Shown here: positions 11,401 to 23,500 of the stretch, one piece after another | How the letters are laid out: every line of letters begins with the position of its first letter | How positions within the stretch are numbered: the first letter of the stretch is position 1 | Source of the DNA: Ascidia mentula | Taxonomy: Eukaryota > Chordata > Ascidiacea > Phlebobranchia > Ascidiidae | Direction of reading: 5' to 3' | Length of the DNA stretch: 64,000 nt | Assembly: GCA_947561715.1 (NCBI GenBank) | Contig: OX387200.1 | Location: forward strand, 374,501-438,500 | Program-made: the position numbers and the translations under genes | The notes under the pieces: generated by a model | Databases searched by the model: none | The model's input: only the letters and a program-made list of their open reading frames with translations | What the model was told of the DNA's origin: nothing

Positions 11401-13628
11401 AAATTTTTGCTGGCATTTCGGTCATTTGACAGAAATTGTTTAGTGAAAAAAAAAACCCAGTTCCAGAATTAAGAATTTCCAGCTCGTGTTATATTTTCCG
11501 GTTTGCAGAAAATATTCCGTGTGTAACACAGATGCACATACTTGATGCAGTTTACTTACAATGCTTGATCAATATTTAGTTGGTAAGCTTCGTTGCTATT
11601 TGGAACCTCGTCCGTGTCTATCTTCGACTTAATAAATCGGATTGCATGAGTTGGTGGGCAAGGTTCCTTCTCAGGCAGAACACTCAAGTGGAACAACTCT
11701 ACACACATGATATACTTGTAGCAGTTTTTAAACAGTACTTCACATAGTATGTGGTTTACACTTCCAATGTACGGAATAATTGACCTTATTTGCATGCTCA
11801 AAGTGGGGGCGAAACTGCACAAAATGATCAACTTGGTAACACAAAGGTATTCTATCAGTAACATTAGAATATTTCATAAATGTTCAATCATTTATCGGTA
11901 AAATTTACCTCCAAACTTGTCAATTTCATCACCAAACTCTGGCACAGATTTGCAAACAACCCAATCCCCCGTTGACAAATCGACTGTTTTTTCTCGGTCT
12001 ATAACAGATGAGATGGGAGTGGGTAGTATGCGGACAGGGGGTTCCCCTCTATCCAAAACATTGTACCTGAAATTGAGTGAACTTGTGTGAGAATAAGTGA
12101 CCATAGAAATATAATCACATCTAATAAATGTTCGGCATAATTATAAAAATTGATAACACTTCTGGAAAATATCATGGAGACTTTATTGCACAATAAAGAA
12201 ATACAAAACTTTTTAAACTTTAGTCAAGAATAAATTGTTACTGATGCTGCCAGGCATATTATATTGCTGAATACTGCCCTTCTGGCAAACTTTATTTTAT
12301 TTACGATTCTCAACGTTTCGGTTGTTATGCAACAGCTTTCATCAGGAGGAAGAATGTAAGTTTAACAAAGTGGACACATTTGGGGCACATATAAACAAAA
12401 AGCGCTACGAAAGAAAGAAGAAGTGAAAAAACAATAAGAAAGCCCCTTTCTTTTGTAGCTTTGGGCAGTATTCAGCAATTTAGTCAAGAAATTTGGGTCA
12501 TATTCACCCTGTATAAAATGCATTATGTTAAACATAATATTATTCTTACTTCACAAATCGTTGTGAGGGTAAAAATGGGTTGGAATTGTCCTGGTCGTCT
12601 CTTTTCCATTTGGACGGATGATTAAAATCGTTTACAAAAGAGAGAGTTTCATCATCGGTTGATTTAATAATGAGAGGTTTGCAGTTTGGCGATGACACAT
12701 ACCATCGTGGTAAAACGTAACACCTCGCTGCTATAGACGGCGAATTTACATTTACAACAACTGAAATGTCTGAAGATATTCCTGTGGGAAAAAAAATAAA
12801 AGTGATTTGTCATTTATTATGTCATCTATACAGTTTATACATGCATCAATACAGTTTATACCTTCAAAACTTCCAGAAGGTGTAAGTTTGAGTAAAGCGC
12901 CATCTAAATGCTCGAGAACAAACCCCGATCCTGGTAAATGATACGTTTTACGATAACGAAAATGACCTTCCTCGGGAAGGAACATATGGTTGAAGTAAAT
13001 CGACCACTCGCCCTGCAAAAAATCAAAACCAAAAGTTGCCACTTGCTGGGATAAAAATAACCAAAGTAAAAATCTGATATTTGAGATATAATTTAAATAC
13101 ATCTTAGATAAATAGATAAATACACCTTATCATCAAAAGACAACAAACAAGAAAATAAAAACTAAAAAACGACATGAAATTACCTGAGGAATGAAACTTG
13201 ATCCTTTGTTGGTTAAAATAATTTCATGATGGTTTTTTTCCCACCCAATGTTGCTCTGGACAACATATTTCACTTCCAAGTTTTCAGCAATATATTGAAG
13301 CACATGATCACCTGAAACAATTCATACATCATTTTGTGGAATTCTGTTTTCCAGACACCTTACTAAAAGTTAATGCTGCAGAGCCCTGCAACACAACAAG
13401 TAAACCACAAAAACACAACTGAAAACCCTTGCAATTTTTAAAGTGATAATTAGGTTCCTTCACCTACAAAATATAGTAAAATATAAACTTACCAGATTTT
13501 CCTCCTTGCATTCGCTTCATCATATCTTTTAAACGAAAATTGACACTTTGCATGTAAACAACCACACAAACACACGTAAGTAGCAGCAATAAGGCGGTAA
13601 TCCTTCTTGTCCGAAGAAGGATTTTCAT
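5411..13628 (-). CDS. Chitobiase-type beta-N-acetylhexosaminidase (GH20), type II membrane form
   Basis: Removes terminal N-acetylhexosamine from glycans or chitin oligomers. Nineteen exons join in phase to 905 residues: 13628-13493, 13311-13184, 13012-12862, 12781-12550, 12066-11909, 11698-11560, 11127-11004, 10275-10189, 10128-10019, 9677-9607, 9462-9333, 8350-8210, 7894-7736, 7463-7365, 7245-7113, 6815-6641, 6265-6099, 6002-5857, 5642-5411. Residues 1-30 are a short basic tail and a hydrophobic segment (TALLLLLTCVCVVVYM), so a signal anchor with a lumenal or extracellular catalytic part is likely. Next come a CHB_HEX-like N-terminal domain (GEWSIYFNHMFLPEEGHFRY) and a GH20b domain. The GH20 barrel shows FGYRGLHLDVARNF, LHFHLSDDEGWRLE, PEVDMPGHSHAAIKSMEAR, HVGGDEV with the catalytic Asp-Glu pair at about D563/E564, the substrate Trp motif GVWEDG, and YFDHPQEPDPEE. 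A C-terminal beta domain (YRIPPPGVR) follows. This is longer than lysosomal HEXA/HEXB (about 530 residues) and matches the bacterial chitobiase layout. All catalytic motifs look intact. Confidence 0.93.
6464..6530. repeat. Tandem repeat in a hexosaminidase intron
   Basis: A unit of about 25 bp, close to AACATAGAAATATTATGCGA plus five bases, is present two and a half times between the exons at 6099-6265 and 6641-6815. No function seen. Confidence 0.8.
11217..11460. mobile_element. MITE with perfect 8-bp target duplication
   Basis: TTCCAGAA occurs immediately on both sides (11209-11216 and 11461-11468). The ends are inverted: CTGGTTTTTTTTGTGTCATT on the left and a run of A then CCCAG on the right, with an inner inverted TGTCATTTGTCTG/CATTTGACAGAAA pair. 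The 244-bp element lies in the hexosaminidase intron between exons 6 and 7. The 8-bp duplication suggests a hAT-type transposase. A fragment of the same family is at about 49838-49885. Confidence 0.75.
12233..12479. mobile_element. Short repeat with inverted TTGCTGAATACTGCCC and a hammerhead-like core
   Basis: TTGCTGAATACTGCCC (about 12264-12281) and its inverse GGGCAGTATTCAGCAA (about 12463-12479) flank a 200-bp segment. TTTAGTCAAGAA occurs at both borders (about 12221-12232 and 12480-12491) and may be a target duplication. On the minus strand it reads CTGATGA, an imperfect stem, then GAAACGTT, like a decayed hammerhead core. It lies in an intron of the hexosaminidase gene. Confidence 0.5.
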
Positions 13629-14235
13629 ATCTTACGTCAGCATATTTGCTCTTATTCCGGAGCACCGTAAAACGTTTAATGTTTGGTAAAAGTAGAAACA
13701 CATCAGCTGTTACAAAGTCAACAATCCCAAGCAAACAGACGTTAAGCGGCTCAACTTACGCCGGCACTAAACCATATTGACATGCTTCATTGCGCACGTC
13801 GTGGATTGTTTTGTTTGTTTACAATATTTTTAATATGATGTTTGTAGTTAAGTAAATAAGACCGTCAAATACAAAACTATGCTGAATAAAAAATCAACTA
13901 TATTTGCAAATACTACAAATGTAAAAACTATTTTTTGGTCTGTTAATTTTTGAATTTTGAAAAAAAAATTATTGCAAAGATCTACGTTTGTGATCATAAC
14001 ATAAAGAAATGAATTAAGAAAACACTTTTTGCGAATGTTCAAGTATTGGAACAAAAAAAATACTCAAAACCATTTACTCAAAATTGTATCCTACTGTAGC
14101 GGATTAAGAAATCGACTTACAAATATTTGGCGTTGATGTTTGTTGTTAAGTTACGGAACGAAGCTTCATATTCAAAAGATATTTCCAGATATATCCAATG
14201 CCAAATATTACTGAAACTTTTAAAACCTTGATAAG
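13629..14235. promoter_or_regulatory. Divergent promoter region, hexosaminidase / TMEM138
   Basis: Only 607 bp separate the two start codons, which point away from each other, so the promoters must lie here and may be shared. The region is AT-rich with runs of A and T. No TATA box or known factor site could be assigned. Confidence 0.5.
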
Positions 14236-15008
14236 ATGGAAGTTTTAAATTACTCACTGATACTGACGCTCCAACTTTTGCTGTTGCTGTACGATTTAGT
14301 GATTAATGCAACAATTGAATTGATCAAGCCAACCAACGTCATTCAGCTTGTATTATTTATGTAAGTACAGTAATTGTGGTTTGTGTAAAATGGAGTTTAA
14401 AAGTGGGAAAAATGTTACTTTTATTTTTTAAACTGACATATATATGGTAATTTAAATGTGGGCCCACACCATCATAAAAAAAGAAAATTTTTTTTTTTGC
14501 AGTATTCAAGACACATGCATAGTTTTTACTTTGATTATTTTGTTCTTGGAGTTATTTAACACCACTACATTCCAAGCTGGATTTATCAAAGTGATGCTGC
14601 ATAAGTTTAGGGTGGCGATCATTGTCACCTGCATATACCTCGGCTTATCAATTGGGATACAAGTCTGGACGCTGGTGCTGAAGTAAGACCCTGCTTGCAT
14701 TAATTGACTGTTTTGATTATTATAAGAACAATAAACAACTGAAATTCTGATGGTAAAAATGTACAAAGTATCCTTTATAATTTATTTTTAATAATTGGTG
14801 AATTGATTTGCTAAAGATGTAATTTTTTAGGTGGGATGATCCAAATGCATATTTATTTGCACTTGGTGGTTATTACGTCCTGTACATCATACAGAGGGGA
14901 TGGTCTCCAGTCTATTACTATTACTACAAGATAACAGCTTTAAGGCTGGGAGATTCAAGGTTTTACAAAAGTAGTGAATGGCTTCGAAATCAGATGTCCC
15001 CCAGATGA
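14236..15008 (+). CDS. tmem138: Transmembrane protein 138 (TMEM138)
   Basis: A small four-pass membrane protein of the ciliary transition zone; loss of it causes Joubert-type ciliopathy in vertebrates. Three exons (14236-14360, 14503-14682, 14831-15008) join in phase to 160 residues, against about 162 in vertebrates. Family blocks are clear: NYSLILTLQLLLLLYDLVIN at the start, VIQLVLFIIQD, FQAGFIKVMLHKF, and near the C-terminus YYYKITALRLGDSRFYKSSE. Hydrophobic segments lie at about 6-26, 38-58, 77-97 and 113-130. The start is the first ATG of the conserved block. It is divergent from the hexosaminidase gene. MKS1, another transition-zone gene, lies 22 kb away in this window. Confidence 0.93.
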
Positions 15009-17543
15009 GATGTTTCTAATGTAACCTTATCATATAATATGGTTACTCAGTTACTAAATGAGTGTGGTACTTTAATGTGGTGGTAATCATCATCTCAATC
15101 ACTGTGGATTGTTTTATTTTTTTGTATTATACACTTCTTTTTCTACAATGCCTGTGTTGAATTTATTGTTACAAGTAAATGACCAACACTACTGGTTTAG
15201 GATTGTTTTGTTATTTTCCATGGTCAGAAATTTTGCAACACAACTAATTCTATCCGTCAAACGCAATTTAACAAAAACAGTTATAAACAAACTTATTTGT
15301 AGCAGAGAAGTATGTTCTTTCTGACACAAATCAGTTGGTAGTTGAACCATGTTAGAAACAGGTCACATGTTTAATGAAAGAGTGGCTTAATCAGCTAACT
15401 TGTAGCTTGTTGCACACAAACTCCACAAGTAAATGACCGAGGTATCTCCAGTTATCAGCTTTTTCCATGATATATTCATGGCCCTAAATTGGTTAACACA
15501 TCAGGAAGGTATTGGAAATGACGGTCGTTGCAGCAGACGCAGTGAAACTGGTGGTGGGATATATTTTTGCATTAACTACACCAAAAACGCCCAAGCGCCA
15601 ATCGCTCGCTCGAAGTCGCATTTTTAAAAGCACGGAGAGAGAGAGAGAGTACAAGAGAAAAAAGCACGGTACAACGAGAGAAGGTGGAAAAAAGGAGAAC
15701 TGAAAATACATGTTGCGTTCAAATTGGAGAATTTAGACAAAAGCAAAGGTTTTCCTGCTTCGTTTTAGTGATGAACAAAACTGGGATACAAATGCGAGTT
15801 CCATTTCCTAGTGTGGAATAGACGCAATTATAGGATGTACATTACCCGGAAATACATGATGACAACTATGTTACATGCCTTCTATCTGGTTCTGGAAACT
15901 CAGCATCACTCTAGTACAATATAAGTTAGGGGCGAAACGTCGGCAAGCGTTTCCAACATCAAAAGGATAAACACGGAATACAAGGGACGTACGTATCTGG
16001 CAAAGTTGCGATCCGAGTGAGACAAGTTCACATAAACACCTTCCTTCCGTTGGTTTACATTCAATCATCCGACATCTGATCGGCAAAATTACCGAGTAAG
16101 TTTACAATTGATGAATTCACCGGATGGGTGGTCGTTGGTTTTTTTTTAACACGACAAATCACAATTCCGACATATTAAGTGTTTATGTACAAATATCACA
16201 AAGTTCCGGGAAAAATGCGGTTTTTTTGAACTTCGATAAAAGTTAGGAATAAAACAAATTGAGACAATGGTGAAAAGGTATTGCCAGAAGTGAAAACGAT
16301 AAAAATAACCAGGAAACCTTCCCAATTATGTCGTAATAAAGGCAACGCGATAAAACAAACGAAAATCGAAGCGAACGCGCCGGCCGACACAATAGATAAA
16401 GAATGCGAGTTTCGAAAGGAACACTTTGATCGCGAAATAGGGGAAACACCTTTAAACCACTTCGTTATGCTGGGTGGGAGGGAGGCCCACGTGACCTTAA
16501 AGGGTAACGAAATTATTGTTTCAAGCGGGTCGCTGATGGAAGAAACCGTAAGTTAGGAAAGCCAGGATATTAAGTTATATGCTGAAGCCAAAACTCGTAA
16601 CGCCCCTAGTGGAGACAGGTGGCGCCACTCGGTAATACTGATCAACCAAGGTTTTTTAAGAAGTTTAAACGTTTATGCTGAGTTTAAAATACATAAATCA
16701 GACCAAAATTAAACACGTTTTCTGATTTCTTCTCCAATAAATCAACGCCCCGTCAACAACCGGCGTTTTCGTCTTTTTAACAAAAGGTTTACCACATATT
16801 ATCAGGTAAAGTAGCAAAAAATAGTTCAAACGTCAGGTTTTTGTGACTCAATTTGACGGAGCCTGTTTTGCACAACGCCATGGAAAAGAAATTGTAAACA
16901 AGGCGCTTTACACCTTAAGGCTTTGAGAGGCGTAGAAGTGAAGCAGAGAGAAAGGGCACCAGAAAAACGTCGACACCACAAGCACAAGTATGTACGCGCA
17001 ACGGCGACGTTAAAGCACTGAACGTTTTTAGGAAAGCTGCTCGGCCAGGTCACGTGACGCGAAAGCGCGGGAACTTCTCGGGAATTTTCAACAAAAGGCA
17101 AACTGTGTCACCAGTGTTTTTTAAAAAAACAATAATGTGAACCAGAATATTTCCAACCACATTGAAAATACATCTCGAGTCAATCACAGAGGCAAGCTTT
17201 ACTTGGTTTAAGATGAATATGTTAAAATGCATGGTCTGTAATTCACACCTTGGTATAATTATGACGTATGAAGCGCAATGGAGCACCATTGGAGGGAGGG
17301 GGGGGGGGAGTTAAACAGCGGTTTGATGGAACACATCTTATACCTTGTCGATGTAAAACTGTTGCCACGGTGTTACGCGATGCTTTTAGTTATTCAAAAT
17401 CATTTTTGTTTGTTCGTGTTGCCATGCCGACCCCAAAGAGACAAACACGTGGAAATCCCACCATGTAAAATCACAAAGTTCGGTTTCTGCTTCGATAAAA
17501 ACAACTTAAAATTATCTAAAGGTTGAAAAAAGTTATTTTACAA
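15009..17543. other. Intergenic 3' flanks of TMEM138 and SH2B
   Basis: These are the tails of two convergent genes. There is a short GA run near 15636-15648 and a G-run at about 17288-17310. The longest open frame (16281-16556, 91 codons, Lys/Glu-rich) has no recognised family or splice context. No clear polyadenylation signal could be assigned to either gene. Confidence 0.4.
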
Positions 17544-20500
17544 CTAACTGAAGGCGTATGGGTTATCTACAGCCCTCACGTGACTTGGCACTGTGACATC
17601 ACCGTCGTTGACAAATGCAGTCTGTGACGTAACAGGGGCTGTCGAACTAATGCTGTTCATTGACTGTAATCCACTGGGACCTGCAACGTCACTGTCACAT
17701 GATGCAGGCGATCGCTGATTGGTCGGTGAAGATGGATCGCTCACGTCGCCGCCAGTGGTCGGTTCGGTGTCTGCAGCTTCGTCAGTAGGGGCGCTAATGG
17801 GTTCTTGGTTTTCGCTTGTGTCAGCATTGGGGTCTGAGGATACAACAGATAGCATTTCAATAAAAAACATCGATAGAACATGGAATCCAACGTAAATAAT
17901 GTTTCTGATCACTCAGGTCTGTGCGGCGAACCAAAAAGTTGGATTTGAAGTTTTCAACTTATTTCAGAAGTAACTTTTATTAAGGATGTGGCTTCAGAGG
18001 TTTCATATGAAGGTTGGCGGCTAAACCAGGACAGACGGTTTTGAAGAAAAGTGGTTGCATAACACCTGTTTACAATAAATAAACAAAGTTGCCAGTGCTG
18101 TTCGTCCGCATATCCAGACAGACAGGTTCCGTTTCTTAATCTCACTAGTTATAACCGGCAGCGTCACCACCATCTCTCTTTAAGCGCCTCACGACAACTT
18201 TAAACATGATACTTTACCAAGAGACTTGACCCAGTTTGAGGCGAGACTTGGTTTAAGAGATTTAAAATGACAGATTGTGAAACGAACTACATCGTCATTA
18301 TGCCGCAACACGAACGCACTCAATATATAATAGCAGATAATCCAAGACTTTTGTCTGGTGCTCCTATATATTCACATGAGACAACAGGAATGTTGATATA
18401 TATATAAACATGGTCGGCATATTAGGCGTGGAAAAATAAACCAGAATAACCAGATTGAAACCAAACGAACAATTAATCCATCCGTAATTTGAAGCAGGGA
18501 TTTTGGATTGATTTGTTTCAACTATTCAATAAATTCCTGCCTGACCCCAAGTAAGCAACTGTCGTCTTAAATTAAAAACAATACCCCTTGTTACGTTGCA
18601 CACACGGTAATGTTAGTAAACTGATACAAGTCACAATAGAAATCATAGGTGTTTTGTTTATCAACCCCCAACATTGCATTTGACAACCACAAATTTGGTC
18701 GCGAGCCATAGTTTTAGAACCTCTGTGGTTGAAATAAAAACAAGTTCGGCGGCAAACTAAAGTTGGAACCGTAAACTTATTTCACAATTTGCTACTTCAA
18801 ATCAAAAACAAACGTTTGGAAAGGATTTGGGTTTGAATGAATACGAGCACTACAAGAAGCTGTAAAACAGGATGTTCCAAAACTATAATTTGGAAATCCG
18901 CCCGTGAGTGCAGTTGCGCAACGTACAGGGTTATATAACATAAGTTTGCCGCGAGGAGAGCGATATCCTGCGGTTTGAGAAGCCTTGAGGTTGATTCTAT
19001 TTTAAACTTAACCGCTAGTGACACGGGATTCCGAACATGTTAACGCATTCATGATACAAAATACCTGTGCAAAATTCGAGGCAGGACAACGTCTTTTGCT
19101 ACTTACACGTGAAAATGGAAAATTTTTTCAGTGTTAAAGATTTCCAGTATTCCAAACCACAGGTCTTCTAAAACTATGGCTCGCGACCAAATTTGTGGTC
19201 GTCAAATGCAATGTTGGGGGTTAATAAACAAAAATAACCACCATGGATTTAAAATGTGACGAATATTATTTTATTAACATTACCGTGCGGGCAACCTAAC
19301 GAGGAGGAAGGGGGTACGTTTATTCTTTTTAAGTTTAGTTTCAAAACAGTTCCCAAGGAGCAATGTCCAGGGCTATGTTCATTAATATTTCCCCAAACTT
19401 GAAGATTTTATAAAGGGGTTCTGTGACTATAAAAAGGTTGGGATTTATAAATCCAAAGCCTAAGTGTCTTCCACAAAACCCGTGGAGTGACAAATATTCT
19501 GTTCAAACACTAGTTTTGAGACAAAGGTTCCAACTCGTCTTTCGGAAAGTGACTTACTGCAATTCTCGTTGATGACGTAATCGGTGAGATATACGTGTGT
19601 GGAACCTCCACTTTCGAGGGGAATGGAGTTGGATCGGAAATGCTCGAGCATGTCAAGGACAGAGTTAAACTTCAGGTGTTGAACTCTGCACTTCCCTCCA
19701 GTGTCGATGGATAAACGAAGATGCTGCAACAAAAATATTAAGTAAGAACTCTTGTCAACTATGACGTAATATTTCCCCAATTTTCTTGTCTATTGTCAGG
19801 GACAAGATTAATAGTTACTTGTGAGTTAGTAAAGGGGGAAAACGGCAGGTGTTGACTGCAGGACTTCCCCGGACAATTAAAAGTACAAGTGTCGAACGCA
19901 TTCTTCTTGCTATATTTCGATGTAAAATAATTTTGTGAAACACTGTCCTGACAATAATTACTTCAGAGGTGTGAAAACCGGTAAACACAATAAAGCAGCA
20001 AGATTGAAGATAAAAGCCATGTTACACATCAGAAAAGTTAGATATTGACAGGATAAGGGATTGTGTAAGCGAGTTTGCTTGTAACAGTAGATAAGGGATT
20101 TGGTTGGATGTTGAACGTGGATTACGTCACAAGTAACCTTCCCACAATGCAACCTGTTCACACTATGCAGTGTTGCATGCCACAAATAATCAGATTAAAC
20201 TGCGTGCATTCTTTAACTAAAATATGTTGGAAACACAAAAACAGACCAAGACTTCAAAAGTATTAATATTAAATTATCTGATGGAAAAGTTGCTGGAGCA
20301 AGATCCTGGACCAGGTTAACAGAATGCAATAAGTTGACATTGAACAACGCCGAACAGGTCGCACAATATAAACTTTACAAAGGGACATGGTAATTCTGCA
20401 GTTTATCTGTAATACTTGCCATATTGTTTCGCAATATTTTCAAACTATTGTTACAAGAAAAACTTTGGCGGGCAACAATTAAACCACCGACAGACATCAC

Positions 20501-23500
20501 ACCATGCTGGGCGTAATACGATCTATCATATCATACTAAGTGTTTCCTATACCGGCTTGCGCAGGCGCACCCACAATACTTATTATATCCTGCCATGAAG
20601 ATCTTCGCTTGCAAGGCAACAAATTACACAAATGCAGCGAGTTTGCAACGAGCGAGTGAGCGAGTGAGCGAGCGAACCCAGCCCGCAAGATGCGGTCGAC
20701 TGAATTTGTTAGCGAAACCATACAGATGGATTAAAGGAACGTCAGCACGGTGAACTCGAGACACGCGAACACCCCCCTTCGCTTGATATCAAGATTAACC
20801 GTCACTTACTTTCGAATGATCGACGTTTAACAGCGAATGTATAATTACGTCGCACTGTAGCAACCTAACTCACTAAAATAAACACACTGTGGCTAATATT
20901 GGTCACCACGCTTTTAAAGGAAAACAACTGATGAAAGAAAATGAAAACTTCACAAAAACAATAGAAAAGGTTTTACTTATCACTCAAATCATGTGATATA
21001 CAGAAGAATCCTTCACACATGGTGAAGATGGCCACAAAAAAAAAAGTTTTTTTGTGAAAAACACTGACCTTGACACGACCTTGTACGTTGAAAGTGAGAA
21101 CATGGCCGGCCTGGCGTGTTTCAGACAACCTCATGAGGAAAACCCCCTGTCTTCCACCAAGGACGAGTTGTGTTGCCCTTATCCTCGTCATGCTCATGTG
21201 ATACCACGGGAAGTTAACGAGATCTTTGGGGAGGATCACTTCACTCCTCCTGGGTCCCCCCTCCTCTTCACTTTCTTCCATGGATGTTGAGGGAGTTAAA
21301 AGAGGGGCAGTTGCCTTTGAATCCCATGACCCGACTGTAAACAATTCTTTTTTAATGGTTGCTAAGCAGTACTTGCCAATGTACATTTTGTATGGATTTA
21401 AATAAAATTGGACAAAAAAAGAAGTTATTAAAATAGATAGAGGGCTTGACAAAAAATTAAATACATCCCAATGTGAAACTGTAAATCATAATAATTTGGC
21501 AAAAAAACAACTTTACAAAAAAAAGTTGACATATATGCGTTAAGGTATTTGATCACTTTTATGACATATATGCGTTAAGGTATTTGATCACTTTATGACA
21601 TATATGTGTTAAGGTAAATATAACTTTGGTAAAATATTTAATGTAATGGAGAAGGCAGTCATACGTTGTGTTGTGGAAATACTTTGTGTGTCTTCATCCA
21701 AATTATTGACAAGTTCAGCCTTCCCCAAATTAGGGGGGGTCGTGGAAAAGTCGCTCATCTGAAAATAGATTTCGTATTTCAATATGGGAACTAAACGGAA
21801 TGATGTCATCAAGCAAGAATGACCGCATTAACTTGCACTAAGTCACAAAATAATGTTTACATTGATAAAAACACAACACAGCATCTTGTAAAAATCCTGC
21901 AACGCTTATTATATGCAATTTAGGGAAAGTACCTGTTGACCAGTATCATCACTGGATGTCACGTCTGTACCAGAGTTTGGGGGACTCTCCCTAAACCGTT
22001 CTGGTAGAAATGGTAGTTTGTGACATTCGTAGACGTGAAGCCTAAAACATGGAACTTGGCTTAGTTGATTGACAATGGGGTAAATATAGTTGTAAGCTAA
22101 ATATGAACCCGGGTTGATCAAACCTGTGAGAAGCTTGCTCAGGTATGCGGCAAAATATATCATTTATAATGTTGTATTCTATTACAGCAATTGTTGTTTT
22201 CCCTCAGGACACGGATTAAAAGCAAACACTGTTCAGAAGCCAAAACAGCCCCGAATTAAAGCAATTTCACTTCATCTAACCAAGGCCACCTGTTGTTTTC
22301 GTTAATAACTTTAACAGACTTAAAAGTTTGGTATGCCGCAAACAAAATAAAGGGATTGTGTGCCGGTGACCTAAAAGGTTTAAGAACCCTGTTATGAACT
22401 ATTAACAAACAAAAAATGTCTTCATAAATATATCAAAAATGTGTCCTTATCTCCACATGGTTTAGGTATAAATAATCCACCCATATTACTTTTTATGTCC
22501 AGCTTTTATGCTGCATTCCTCAATCTCCGATAACCATGTCGCAAAATCCAAATCACCGTTAAGTTTCACGACATATTCACTTCCACTTGCCTGAAAAATC
22601 ACACAGAATTTATTCAAACATTAAAAACAGTTTTTGTTTTCAATCTACACAGAGCGGCAAGTTTTTATTACATTTGTACAAAGCACTATTATTGTCATAA
22701 CAGTCTTTTTATTTCTGTTGCCTTGTAATTTGCAGAAACCAAAATATCAAAATATTAAAATATCATTATTGAAAATAACACTGGGGTTCTTAGCGTAGAA
22801 ATAATGCAACTTGATTGTTTTGAGGTGTGAAACCACTACATTTACCAATGTTAATTTCTTTAAACTGGATTAAATATAATGTGACAAAGTTAGAACTTTG
22901 AAAGTGAAATAGAGTAGACATAGCCGATAACCTGTCTGGAAGTTTCTGAAATGAAATTACAGATCGTTTTAAGTGCCATACAAAACTCACAACCCATAAT
23001 TACCAAAATAGCAGCCACATGCGAATGCTATTTTTATGGGCCAGATACCGCAAGTTAAACTGTACACACCATATTTGGCAGAGGGACTTGAAAATTAAAC
23101 ATTTTTCTTACAAAATTTACATGGAAAAAGTGTTTTGTTGCATTTGTATCAAGTTGGGCATAATTTGATGGTAGTGTATTGTGGGCAGTGACAATAATCT
23201 TTTCAATGGAGATAAGATTACATCCTATGGGCATGAGACAATAGAATTGGTCTAGTTCTGATGTGGAGAATGGCACGTAGACTAACACCAATATTTAACA
23301 CTTAATATTGATCACATGTTGAATATAACATTCAACAAAAATTCTGTATCTAAACAACTGAACTTGCTGGTTATTGGCATACACACTATTTAAAGCTAAA
23401 TCTCTAAAACTGTAAGAAAAACAAAAGTTTTTGATGATTAAATTTCCTTTTAAAACTATCTACATATCTACTACATACAATTACTTTCAACATATGTATT

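Noticed and set aside
16281..16556. 91-codon Lys/Glu-rich frame between TMEM138 and SH2B
   Set aside because: No homology recognised and no flanking splice sites; kept only as a note in the intergenic entry.
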